Source of the DNA: Chloroflexota bacterium
Lineage (GTDB): Bacteria; Chloroflexota; Anaerolineae; Promineifilales; Promineifilaceae
Length of the DNA stretch: 8,652 nt
Direction of reading: 5' to 3'
Assembly: GCA_020353135.1 (NCBI GenBank)
Contig: CP070688.1
Location: forward strand, 4,026,236-4,034,887
Below the pieces are notes generated by a model. It was given only the letters and a program-made list of their open reading frames with translations. It made no database searches and was not told the DNA's origin. A program made the position numbers and the translations under genes. Below, piece by piece: positions 1-6,419 of this stretch (the stretch's first letter is position 1; each line of letters begins with the position of its first letter).

Positions 1-245
1 ACCGTGTCCTCAGGCTTGAATTGCCGGCTGGCGCTCTTGTACGGCTTGGTGATGGGCATCACGTTTTCGACGCCTTTCATCCGGCCGATCTGGCGCCGGT
101 CGATAATCGTTCCATCGCCGATGACGCCGATCACCGTCCGCTCGGCGCCGACGATCGGATGCACGCGGCAGCCGGCCCCGGTCACGCGTTCGATGACGTC
201 GGCGACATTCTTTTCACTGGCTTGCGGTTTCATGACTACGATCAT
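1..245 (-). CDS. aroF: DAHP synthase (3-deoxy-7-phosphoheptulonate synthase), N-terminal part, cut by window edge
   Basis: Condenses phosphoenolpyruvate with erythrose 4-phosphate in the first step of the shikimate pathway (cytosolic). Only the first 81 residues are visible. They begin MIVVMKPQASEKNV and contain RTVIGVIGDG, the residues GVENVMPITKPYK, and SRQFKPEDT. This is the pattern of the ferredoxin-like N-terminal domain of the Thermotoga-type AroF family; the TIM-barrel catalytic domain lies beyond the window. In characterised relatives this domain mediates feedback inhibition by Tyr/Phe. The ATG at 245-243 is chosen because GGAGAG (257-252) sits 6 nt upstream and the protein begins as the family does. 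A second in-frame ATG at 233-231 is less well placed. The upstream DNA carries a leader peptide and terminator typical of attenuation, so expression is probably coupled to charged tRNA-Phe/Tyr levels. Family assignment is firm; kinetic class and inhibitor specificity are inferred. Confidence 0.93.
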   Translation of the reverse strand, partial: MIVVMKPQASEKNVADVIERVTGAGCRVHPIVGAERTVIGVIGDGTIIDRRQIGRMKGVENVMPITKPYKSASRQFKPEDT

Positions 246-268
246 GGTCAACTCTCCATTCTGCCGAT

Positions 269-303
269 AAAACAAAAAAGACGCGGGGTTTATGCCGCGT
301 CTT
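269..303 (-). terminator. Rho-independent terminator upstream of aroF (attenuator)
   Basis: On the minus strand AAGACGCGG (303-295) pairs perfectly with CCGCGTCTT (286-278) around an 8-nt loop, and the run TTTTTTGTTTT follows directly. The plus strand has no T-tract, so the terminator acts on minus-strand transcription. It ends about 24 nt before the aroF start codon and lies between the leader peptide and aroF. That position suits premature termination inside a leader rather than the end of a gene. No unambiguous competing antiterminator stem was found. The best candidate is GCCG plus UC at about 372-367 pairing, with a bulge, to GACGCGGC. Confidence 0.9.
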
Positions 304-335
304 GCTCAAACTCGTCTCGTCGCCTCTACGCTAAA

Positions 336-425
336 TCAGGGCACACGATCCTCCTCGGCCGTCGACGGCTGGGCTGATCCCGTAAAATAGAAGTAGAAGC
401 GAAAAGATTGGACAAACTGTCTCAT
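336..425 (-). CDS. aroF leader peptide, Phe/Tyr-rich (attenuation)
   Basis: A 29-codon ORF starts at ATG 425-423 and stops at TGA 338-336. Residues 8-14 read FRFYFYF (positions 404-384). In total there are five Phe (residues 4, 8, 10, 12, 14) and two Tyr (11, 13) within 14 codons, followed by an ordinary Gly/Ala/Pro/Glu tail. It lies between a good promoter and a strong terminator ahead of aroF, whose product opens Phe/Tyr/Trp synthesis. By analogy with pheA, trp and his leaders, stalling at the Phe/Tyr codons when charged tRNA is scarce should prevent the terminator from forming. It has no Trp codon, so tryptophan is probably not sensed. No Shine-Dalgarno precedes the ATG, and the predicted transcript begins only about 3 nt upstream. 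An AGGAGG lies inside the ORF (355-350). It is too short to be caught by normal gene calling. The function is inferred from composition and position. Confidence 0.85.
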   Translation of the reverse strand: MRQFVQSFRFYFYFTGSAQPSTAEEDRVP

Positions 426-434
426 TATGCGAGC

Positions 435-463
435 ATAGTATCGTTTTTGCGCATCAAAGTCAA
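435..463 (-). promoter_or_regulatory. Sigma-70-type promoter for the aroF leader
   Basis: On the minus strand TTGACT (463-458) and TACTAT (440-435) are separated by exactly 17 nt, close to the vegetative consensus. The expected start is near 428, giving a leader RNA of roughly 183 nt before aroF. The -10 element overlaps an ATG that opens a three-codon frame closing at TAA, so that frame is probably not transcribed. The divergent acetyltransferase gene starts 43 nt beyond the -35 element. Confidence 0.8.
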
Positions 464-505
464 GCATTTGAGTGAAATTCAGGTATTATCGGCATCTGAG
501 ATACT

Positions 506-1045
506 ATGAACGACATCGATCGCTGCAAGATTCCCCAACTTCTGACCCGGCGCCTATTGCTGCGCGGCTTCACCCCTGACGATACGGAGCCGCTGCGGGT
601 CATTCTGGCCGAACCGAACATTTTGCGCTATTTCCCGCGAACCGAGCCCTGGCCCCTGGAGATAATCGAAAAGTGGCTTCAGGGACACTGGAATCATTGG
701 CTGGAGCATGGCTTTGGTTGGTGGGCAGTTACCGACCGGCAAAATGAACAGCTGCTGGGCTGGTGCGGCCTGTGTGTCCTCGACGAAACCGGCGAAGTCG
801 AAGTGAAGTATCTGCTCAGAACGTCCAGTTGGGGGCAAGGACTGGCAACCGAAGCGGCCCGCCAGTCGCTGGCTTACGCCTTCGGCGAAGCCGGCCTTTC
901 AATGGTGATCGGCTTAACCCATCCCGACAATATCGCTTCGCAGCGGGTTCTGGAGAAGATCGGCCTGACCTTTCGGAACAGGGCCGTATATTTCAATTTC
1001 GACTGCCTGCGCTTTGCCCGAGAAAGCACGGCCGCCAGTCCATAA
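506..1045 (+). CDS. GNAT family N-acetyltransferase (RimJ/RimL-like)
   Basis: A 179-aa cytosolic protein expected to transfer acetyl from acetyl-CoA to an amino group. It has the full Acetyltransf_3 layout. The N-terminal strand TRRLLLRGFTPDD (14-26) is typical of RimL-like proteins. Motif A includes LLRTSSWGQGLATEA (103-117), whose WGQGLATEA carries the pyrophosphate-binding loop. HPDNIASQRVLEKIGL (139-154) is the usual motif B. Length and ends match the family, so it appears intact. The ATG at 506 has only a weak upstream GAG and no clear Shine-Dalgarno. A possible -10 TATTAT (484-489) lacks a matching -35. It is divergent from aroF and followed by a GC-rich hairpin. The substrate could be a ribosomal N-terminus, an amino acid or a small amine; sequence alone does not decide. 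Confidence 0.88.
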   Translation: MNDIDRCKIPQLLTRRLLLRGFTPDDTEPLRVILAEPNILRYFPRTEPWPLEIIEKWLQGHWNHWLEHGFGWWAVTDRQNEQLLGWCGLCVLDETGEVEVKYLLRTSSWGQGLATEAARQSLAYAFGEAGLSMVIGLTHPDNIASQRVLEKIGLTFRNRAVYFNFDCLRFARESTAASP

Positions 1046-1072
1046 TCCGACCTTCGATATCTCCACGCCATT

Positions 1073-1101
1073 TGCCGGCTGCCAACAACCGGCAGCCGGC
1101 A
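1073..1101. repeat. Perfect 11-bp inverted repeat between the acetyltransferase and NACHT genes
   Basis: TGCCGGCTGCC (1073-1083) and GGCAGCCGGCA (1091-1101) are exact reverse complements around a 7-nt loop AACAACC. It lies 27 nt after the acetyltransferase stop and just upstream of the NACHT promoter region. Neither strand has a T-tract after it, so it is not a standard intrinsic terminator. It could be a tract-less terminator, an mRNA 3' stabiliser, or an operator for a dimeric regulator such as the XRE domain encoded next. Confidence 0.75.
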
Positions 1102-1122
1102 CCAATTCAGCAAAATCCCGTG

Positions 1123-1128
1123 TATAAT
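1123..1128 (+). promoter_or_regulatory. -10 element TATAAT for the XRE-NACHT gene
   Basis: A perfect TATAAT lies 50 nt before the chosen start codon. The predicted start is near 1135, leaving a 5' UTR of about 44 nt. No good -35 is present at 16-18 nt (CACCAA or similar), so an activator or a weak promoter is likely. The inverted repeat at 1073-1101 ends where the -35 would be, so a protein bound there could affect initiation. Confidence 0.55.
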
Positions 1129-1178
1129 GTGCCCATCGTCGCAGATTGCCGTTAACCTTAGACGACGAAGGGAGCGGA

Positions 1179-3704
1179 ATGGCATCATTTGGCCAGTTAC
1201 TACGTATACACCGCCGCCAGTGCCGCGATCCGATGCGCGGTGGGCTTCTGACCCAGGAGCGGCTGGGAGAAATGATAGGCGAGACCTTAGGTGACGCCGG
1301 TTACACAGGCGCGGCCGTAAGTGAATGGGAGCGGGACAAGAGCAAGATTGACGAAGACAACCGAGTCGTGCTGATTGGATTGGTGAGTATCCTGCACCAT
1401 TGTGGCGGCCTGAATTCGTCGACGGAAGCGGATGCACTGCTCCAGGCCGGCAACTACCGGGCCCTCAATGACGCCGAGTTAGACCAGTTATTTCCCGGCG
1501 ATCGGCAAGAATCGAGAGGCGTGTCACCAAGCGAAGACGTCGTAAGCGAGCAGATTGCCGCCGAGACAGTCACACCTTCTTCAATGCCCGCCCAAGATTC
1601 GACCAGTAGGGCCCGTCGAAAGCAACTCATTCTGCTAAACAAGGTCAACTCGTTCTGGGTAGAGGGCGTCCTGGAGAAGTCAACGCCAGAGAACAACGAA
1701 GTTTCACCCCATTACCATCACGTCAGCCATTATGTGGAGAATCCCTGGGACAGCGTCGTCGGACCAGCTACCCTAATCAAAGCCGAAGATGACAGACAGT
1801 CACCGCTTGCACTATTCCTCGAGAGCGGCCGCTCGCTGCTCATATTGGGCGAACCCGGCGCCGGTAAGACGATGTTGCTCATCACTTTGGCCCAGATACT
1901 CATAACCCGAGCCGAACGAGAGCCTACCGAGCCGATTCCCGTGATCCTGAACCTTATGTCATGGGCCAAACAGCAACGGCCCTTGGCAGAGTGGGTCGTG
2001 GAAGAGTTGACGGCCAAGTATATGATCCCCCGCCAAATCGGCCGCCAGTGGCTGGAGGACGACGATCTCGTGCTGCTACTCGACGGCTTCGACGACGTTC
2101 CAGCGCGGCAGCGACGTCGATGCGTCGAGGCTATCAACGGCTTCCGGGCGACGCGCGGCCTGATCGGCATTGTCGTTTGCAGTCGCAGCGAGGAGTATGC
2201 GGCTGTCGAAGTGAAGCTAAAACTGGGCGCAGCCGTAGAGATTCAACCCCTGAGTGACGGACAAATAGATGCCTTCCTTGAGGCAGAAGGTCCTCGACTC
2301 GCTCAGCTACAAGCGGCCATTCAACGTGATCCGACGATGCGAGAAATGGCCCGCAACCCATTGATGCTCAGCATCATGAGCCTGGCCTACGATGACGTCG
2401 AACCCGAGGCGACCGGAGCGATCCTCGAGGTCACAGCTGCCGGTGCGGAGCCCCTTTCAACCCGGCGCCGGCGACTGTTCGACACCTATGTGAACAGCAT
2501 GTTCCGACGCAGGGCGCCCAATAGTCGTTTCTCGTCAGAGTTTACAGTACGCCAGCTCTCCTGGCTGGCCAGTCAGATGTATCATTTCAGGCAAACGCCG
2601 TTGCTCGTCGAACAAATCCAACCAAGTTGGCTGCCTGGCAGGCGCTGGCGCCGGCTGTACATGATGCTCACCGGGCTAATAATCGGCATATTCGCCGGGA
2701 TCCTCATGTGGCTGCTGCTGCAAATCCTGCGCCAGACGACACCTCAACTTGGCACGGCCGTCGCCCAGCGTGTGGCCACGTTGTTCGGCGTTGGCCAGGG
2801 CCAGGGAGATATCCTCACCCTGTTGCTCGGCAACATTCTACTCGGCCAGATCTTAGCCTTGATCCAGGGTCGCTACTTCGAGGCCGTATACGCGATGCTC
2901 GAGGAACCAGCGCGAAACAGCAGGCTATACCGGCGTCACCTGGTTATTGTCGCCGCAGCCATCTGGTTTTTAACGCTGGTGCTGGTTAGTCTGAACGGCG
3001 AGCCGCTCCTGGCTCTCGCCTGGGCCACGGCCGAGGCGTTCATATTCGCCATAACCGCCCGCTACATCTACGGTCTCAGCTACAACCGCGAGATTCGAAC
3101 TGTCGAGGCCTTGGGTTGGTCCTGGCCAAGCGCCCTGCGCGGTCTTTTGATCGGCCTGGCCGCGGCTGCCCTATTCGAAGTCATGGAATATCTGCTATTC
3201 GGCGCCCCGGACATCACCCTCTCGATCCTTGTCCCGACCTTAGGCGGCGCGGTATTGGGCGGCATACGCGGCCGGCGCGTGGAGGCCAAGAGCCGGCCCA
3301 ATCAGGGCATCCAGCTTTCCCTCAGGAATTCCTTCATCGCCGGCACCCTTAGCGCGCTGATTCTCACGGCCGTAGCCTGGTACATTCGCTGGCCCTCTTA
3401 CGCCCTTTACACCGGCGTCCTAACCTTCATCGCCGCAGGCGCGCTCTTTGGCGGCGGCAATGTGCTCAAGCACTTTCTGGTTCGGATGCTATTGTGGCTC
3501 CACCGCGATCTACCCTGGGATGCCATCCGATTCTTGGACCATGCGGCCGAACTGATCTTTTTGCGCAAGGTCGGCGGCGGCTATATCTTCATACACAAGC
3601 TGCTACAACAGTACTTCGCCTCGCTTCACCAGCCCCACAAGGAATCGGGTGCGAACCTGGTGCGCCATGCAGCGGACCTAGAGCGGGCGGGGAGCGGCAG
3701 CTAG
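1179..3704 (+). CDS. XRE-type HTH / NACHT ATPase / multi-pass membrane protein
   Basis: An 841-aa protein of the STAND class, probably an ATP-dependent sensor or switch; its partner is unknown. Domains in order from the ATG at 1179: an XRE-like helix-turn-helix (about 4-60, with LLTQERLGEMIG and AAVSEWERDKSKI), a variable linker, the element FWVEGVLEKS (159-168) and VENPWDSVV (186-194), then NACHT. NACHT carries Walker A GEPGAGKT (224-231), Walker B LVLLLDGFDDVP (297-308) and a sensor-like CSRSEEY (334-340). About eight hydrophobic segments follow (near 497-517, 545-562, 587-605, 610-631, 652-674, 678-696, 719-736, 741-760). The C-terminal GGGYIFIHKLLQQYFASL (799-816) resembles the tail of NACHT-membrane proteins common in Chloroflexota and Cyanobacteria. 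The ATG is preferred over an in-frame TTG at 1146 because GGGAG (1170-1174) precedes it and the protein then opens with the HTH. No effector nuclease, WD40, TPR or LRR region is seen. A role in phage defence or stress signalling is inference. Confidence 0.9.
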   Translation: MASFGQLLRIHRRQCRDPMRGGLLTQERLGEMIGETLGDAGYTGAAVSEWERDKSKIDEDNRVVLIGLVSILHHCGGLNSSTEADALLQAGNYRALNDAELDQLFPGDRQESRGVSPSEDVVSEQIAAETVTPSSMPAQDSTSRARRKQLILLNKVNSFWVEGVLEKSTPENNEVSPHYHHVSHYVENPWDSVVGPATLIKAEDDRQSPLALFLESGRSLLILGEPGAGKTMLLITLAQILITRAEREPTEPIPVILNLMSWAKQQRPLAEWVVEELTAKYMIPRQIGRQWLEDDDLVLLLDGFDDVPARQRRRCVEAINGFRATRGLIGIVVCSRSEEYAAVEVKLKLGAAVEIQPLSDGQIDAFLEAEGPRLAQLQAAIQRDPTMREMARNPLMLSIMSLAYDDVEPEATGAILEVTAAGAEPLSTRRRRLFDTYVNSMFRRRAPNSRFSSEFTVRQLSWLASQMYHFRQTPLLVEQIQPSWLPGRRWRRLYMMLTGLIIGIFAGILMWLLLQILRQTTPQLGTAVAQRVATLFGVGQGQGDILTLLLGNILLGQILALIQGRYFEAVYAMLEEPARNSRLYRRHLVIVAAAIWFLTLVLVSLNGEPLLALAWATAEAFIFAITARYIYGLSYNREIRTVEALGWSWPSALRGLLIGLAAAALFEVMEYLLFGAPDITLSILVPTLGGAVLGGIRGRRVEAKSRPNQGIQLSLRNSFIAGTLSALILTAVAWYIRWPSYALYTGVLTFIAAGALFGGGNVLKHFLVRMLLWLHRDLPWDAIRFLDHAAELIFLRKVGGGYIFIHKLLQQYFASLHQPHKESGANLVRHAADLERAGSGS

Positions 3705-3935
3705 CAGACGGACCATTTAGTAGACAACGCCCAAGGTGATGCGCCTCGGCCAGTCGTTTCCCCTGCAACCTAGCAACCAGAGCAGGCGCTGGACAGCCGT
3801 GCCGAATGATTTGCGACCTCACGGACCGACGCTTCAAGGCCCGTGACCGCCTCGTAATTCAGATGTTCTGTCTGGCAGACGACGACAATCACCCCGTAAA
3901 GAGCGCAATTGCTCAGTGCGTCTTCGCCTAGGTTA

Positions 3936-4790
3936 TCAGGCCGGCACCTGCAACACTTGACCGGCGTAGATCAGGTTCGGGTTGCTGATGTTGTTTAAGG
4001 CAGCCAGCTCGCTCACCGTCGTCCCGAACATCTGGGCTATCTCGCCTAGCGTGTCGCCTGGCTGAACGACATAGGTGGTCGTCGCCGGCGGCGGGGTCGG
4101 CGTCGGTGGTGGTGGCGTTCCCGCGCAACCCGGAATGGTCAAAACCTGACCGACGTAAATCACGTTCGGGTCGGCGATGTTATTCGCTTCAACCAACGCC
4201 GAAACCGTGGTCCCGTAACGATAGGCGATCTTGGCCAACGTGTCGCCCGGTTGGACAACATAGGTGCAAGTGGTCGGCGGATGCACGATCGGCGGCTGTA
4301 CCACCGGCGGATAATAAATCGGCGGATACACCACCGGCGGATAATGAGTCGTGGTAACAAGGCCGAAATTTATACCGGTGATGGTCGTTTGGCCGTTGCC
4401 AACACCTAGACCGTCGATACGCGTCGCCGTCGTCGCCGCATAACCACTGGGTACCGTCACCTGGGCGCTGTAATAGCCCGGGCTCAATCCCGCCGGTCCA
4501 TAGGTGCCATTGGAACCAGTGAAGTAATCCCACTTCCAATCGCCGGACGAGAACAAGGTGACGGTGACCTCAGGGATGCCAGCCTCTCCGGCATCAAGAA
4601 CGCCGTTGAGATTGCTATCAAAAAACACCGTGCCCCGGATGCTGTTGTTGTCCTGGGCCTGAACCTCGGCCGCGGTCGTATCCTGGACGGTACCAGCGTC
4701 CTTGGCCGATACAACTGTAATGAAGACTGTGACGGTGACCAGAGCGATCAGCGCCAGAACTGCTACGACTCGTACAATTGATTTTCTCAT
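3936..4790 (-). CDS. Secreted SdrD/Cna-B-like and double-LysM protein
   Basis: A 284-aa exported protein that probably binds peptidoglycan or another N-acetylglucosamine polymer. Residues 1-29 form a signal peptide (MRKSIVR, a long hydrophobic core, likely cleavage after VVSA). Residues 50-143 resemble an SdrD/Cna-B beta-sandwich ([20 protein letters not shown], a Ca-binding-like D-x-N-x-N-G pattern, then [14 protein letters not shown]). A Pro-rich linker of YPPVV-type units spans 149-172. LysM 1 covers 176-220 ([20 protein letters not shown]) and is bracketed by Cys175 and Cys222. A TPPPP linker follows, then LysM 2 at 240-283 ([20 protein letters not shown]), which ends the protein. No hydrolase domain, sortase motif or lipobox is present, so anchoring would be by LysM binding. 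GGGAG (4801-4797) sits 6 nt before the ATG and the gene ends with TGATAA. It is convergent with the NACHT gene and transcribed alone. Confidence 0.92.
   Translation of the reverse strand: MRKSIVRVVAVLALIALVTVTVFITVVSAKDAGTVQDTTAAEVQAQDNNSIRGTVFFDSNLNGVLDAGEAGIPEVTVTLFSSGDWKWDYFTGSNGTYGPAGLSPGYYSAQVTVPSGYAATTATRIDGLGVGNGQTTITGINFGLVTTTHYPPVVYPPIYYPPVVQPPIVHPPTTCTYVVQPGDTLAKIAYRYGTTVSALVEANNIADPNVIYVGQVLTIPGCAGTPPPPTPTPPPATTTYVVQPGDTLGEIAQMFGTTVSELAALNNISNPNLIYAGQVLQVPA
4275..4346 (-). repeat. Pro-rich linker coding repeat in the LysM gene
   Basis: The stretch encodes about five units of the form [YQH]PP[VI][VY]. At DNA level a 15-bp block beginning ccaccggcgg recurs exactly 30 nt apart (4301-4315 and 4331-4345). 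This suggests expansion by slippage or unequal recombination, so linker length may vary between strains. Confidence 0.7.
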
Positions 4791-5037
4791 CTAACACTCC
4801 CGAAATGCTCCAAACACGCGCGCCAATACAACCTTTTCGCTGCTACAGCCGGGGTATACCCGGCCGTTCGTTTGCTGGCCTGCCGAATCCTTGCGCCAGA
4901 CTCCACCTGCCTCGCAACGAACCTCCAAATCGTGGTACGATATGAACGACGTGATTCATCATACCAAGCACAGCGTGTCTTTGTCCATCAATTCCGCGTA
5001 AAACTGCATTCCATTCCCGGAAGCGATCTCAAGAACA

Positions 5038-5065
5038 TTGACGTAGTGCGGCAGATGAGAATCAT
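5038..5065 (+). promoter_or_regulatory. Candidate promoter for the aldolase / PH-domain operon
   Basis: TTGACG (5038-5043) matches the -35 consensus at five of six bases. AATCAT (5060-5065) matches the -10 at four of six, with a 16-nt spacer. The start would be near 5072, 60 nt before the aldolase ATG. The -10 is weak, so this is tentative. Confidence 0.35.
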
Positions 5066-5085
5066 CAGCAGTCGCCAATTAGGGC

Positions 5086-5127
5086 TGATGGCTGAAGGAA
5101 GATAGCTGAAGGCTTATCTCTGAGGAG
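5086..5127 (+). repeat. Degenerate heptanucleotide repeat before the aldolase gene
   Basis: The stretch divides into 7-nt units TGATGGC, TGAAGGA, AGATAGC, TGAAGGC, TTATCTC, TGAGGAG. The last unit contains the Shine-Dalgarno of the aldolase gene (GAGGAG, 4 nt before the ATG). The consensus TGAAGGA is shared with the repeat at 7535-7569. Confidence 0.55.
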
Positions 5128-5131
5128 CAAT

Positions 5132-5881
5132 ATGAAACATTCTTTTCGATCTAGGATAGCGGCCGGCGAACTACTTGTCGGCACAATGGTCACCCTGAAC
5201 TCCCCAGAGGTGTCTGAGCTATTAGCCAAGGTTGGCTTTGATTGGCTCTTCATCGATGCCGAGCATAGTCCTCTTGGCCCTCCGGAAGTGCAACGAATCA
5301 TGCAGGGAGCCGGCCGGCAGATGCCCTGCCTGGTCCGCCTGCCTTCGGCCGGTGAAGTGCCAATCAAGAAAGCGCTGGATTCCGGGGCGGCCGGCATCAT
5401 CGCGCCTCAAATCAACAGCGCCAAAGCGGCCGAAGACGTGGTGAGGATGGCTAAATATGCCCCGGGCGGCAGTAGAGGCGTCGGCGTCTCCAGGGCCCAT
5501 GGTTATGGCCTGCACTTTCAGGAATATCTATCAACCGCTAACGAGGAGTTGACCGTCGTCGCCCAGGCCGAACATGTCGAAGCGGTTCGAAATATCGAAT
5601 CCATTGTCGCCACACCAGGCATCGACGCCGTCTTCGTAGGTCCGTACGATCTCTCAGCCAGCCTGGGCAAACCAGGGCAAGTAGACGATCCTGAAGTGCA
5701 AGCGGCCATCGATCGCGTCACGCAGGTTTGTATTAGGGCCGGCATGCGGCTGGGCGTCTTCGGAATGAGGGCCGCAGCCGTTAAGCCCTTTATCGAATCC
5801 GGGTATACGCTGATCGTTGCCGGCATCGACACGGTGATGCTTGGCCGAGCAGCGGCCGATTTGTTGACCAAACTCAAGTAG
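5132..5881 (+). CDS. HpcH/HpaI family class II aldolase
   Basis: A 249-aa cytosolic, divalent-metal-dependent aldolase, expected to cleave 2-keto-3-deoxy sugar acids or 4-hydroxy-2-oxo acids to pyruvate and an aldehyde. Residues line up with those known for E. coli HpaI: FIDAEHSP supplies Asp42 and the catalytic-base His45, LVRLP supplies Arg69, QAEHVEA (145-151) supplies the metal ligand Glu147, and VGPYDLSASLG (169-179) supplies the ligand Asp173. APQIN (91-95) and RGVGVSRAHGYG (115-126) are also typical. Length is normal and the catalytic set is complete, so it should be active. The substrate cannot be fixed: hydroxy-ketoheptanedioate, keto-deoxy-rhamnonate and keto-deoxy-glucarate aldolases all share these motifs. 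The ATG follows GAGGAG (5122-5127) by 4 nt. The next gene starts 10 nt after its stop, suggesting one transcript. Confidence 0.92.
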   Translation: MKHSFRSRIAAGELLVGTMVTLNSPEVSELLAKVGFDWLFIDAEHSPLGPPEVQRIMQGAGRQMPCLVRLPSAGEVPIKKALDSGAAGIIAPQINSAKAAEDVVRMAKYAPGGSRGVGVSRAHGYGLHFQEYLSTANEELTVVAQAEHVEAVRNIESIVATPGIDAVFVGPYDLSASLGKPGQVDDPEVQAAIDRVTQVCIRAGMRLGVFGMRAAAVKPFIESGYTLIVAGIDTVMLGRAAADLLTKLK

Positions 5882-5891
5882 GTGTACTCTG

Positions 5892-6419
5892 ATGACAGAC
5901 GATATCCAGGATCAGGCTCAAGAGTTCCCGCGCTCGGTCTACCACTCCAAACGCGACACCTGGTTGGTGGCCGTGCTGTGGGCCGTCATCCTTTTCTGCG
6001 TGGCCAGCATGGTCTATGTCTTCTACACGGTGACTTCAATCGTGGCCATCATTGCTCAAGAGTCCCTGTTCTTGATCCTGGTCGCCTTTTGCCTCTCTAT
6101 ATTGCGCAACACCTACTACGTTCTCGAGGGGGATCGCTTGCTGATTCGCAGCGGCTGGTTTCGCTGGCGCACCAAGTTGGCCGATATAGAAGAGGTGATA
6201 CCTTCTCGGAAGGCTTGGTCGAGCGCAGCCTTGTCATTAGACCGCTTGTATGTTCGCCATCGCAACCTACGCTCTAGCTCTTATATTTCTCCAGAAGATA
6301 AGGAAGGCTTCATGCGCGATCTGGCCAGCCGTTCGCCGGCATTGGTCTATCAAGACGGAAAGGTCCTCCGTATCCGGGATGATGAATCCGATGCGGCTGA
6401 CACCGAAACTACAGGCTAA
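5892..6419 (+). CDS. Two-TM bacterial PH-domain protein (bPH_4/DUF1200-like)
   Basis: A 175-aa membrane protein of unknown function. A short polar N-terminus is followed by two transmembrane helices (about 24-46 and 51-72). A cytoplasmic PH-like beta domain (74-147) contains YYVLEGDRLLIRSGWFRW, LADIEEVIPSR, ALSLDRLYVRH and the ISPEDKEGF element. This order matches the bPH_4 family, which often has the reading 'LxISPxDKxxF'. The tail after 150 is acidic and probably disordered. AGGTG (5880-5884), overlapping the aldolase stop, is a plausible ribosome binding site 7 nt before the ATG. The link to the aldolase looks positional rather than functional. Confidence 0.83.
   Translation: MTDDIQDQAQEFPRSVYHSKRDTWLVAVLWAVILFCVASMVYVFYTVTSIVAIIAQESLFLILVAFCLSILRNTYYVLEGDRLLIRSGWFRWRTKLADIEEVIPSRKAWSSAALSLDRLYVRHRNLRSSSYISPEDKEGFMRDLASRSPALVYQDGKVLRIRDDESDAADTETTG

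Larger units (their letters stand above)
4791..5131. other. Divergent intergenic region between the LysM and aldolase genes
   Basis: These 341 nt separate two divergently transcribed genes. A 77-codon frame at 4872-5105 has no ribosome binding site or family resemblance and is not called. The region holds a small dyad, GCCGG (4848-4852) and CCGGC (4860-4864) around GGTATAC, about 60 nt upstream of the LysM start. It also holds a candidate promoter and a heptad repeat before the aldolase, listed separately. No convincing promoter was found for the LysM gene. Confidence 0.6.

Noticed and set aside
326..348. Second mini-ORF in the aroF leader (GTG TGC CCT GAT TTA GCG TAG)
   Set aside because: It lies only 3 nt after AGGAGG, has no aromatic or other regulatory codons, and overlaps the end of the Phe/Tyr-rich leader ORF, which fits far better.
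1146..1178. TTG start at 1146 adding 11 residues to the NACHT protein
   Set aside because: No ribosome binding site lies before it, while the ATG at 1179 has GGGAG at 1170-1174 and begins directly with the HTH domain.
874..1437. 187-aa minus-strand ORF across the acetyltransferase end and the NACHT start
   Set aside because: It is antisense to two well-supported genes and crosses the promoter and inverted repeat; it has no recognisable domain.
3898..3914. Terminator hairpin for the LysM gene (GAGC/GCTC followed by TTT on the minus strand)
   Set aside because: The stem is only 4 bp and the T-run is 3 nt, too weak to call.
3806..3931. 41-aa plus-strand ORF between the NACHT and LysM genes
   Set aside because: No Shine-Dalgarno and no recognisable motif; chance frames of this length are common at this GC content.
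4872..5105. 77-aa plus-strand ORF in the divergent intergenic region
   Set aside because: No ribosome binding site and no recognisable domain; it overlaps the promoter and repeat of the aldolase gene.
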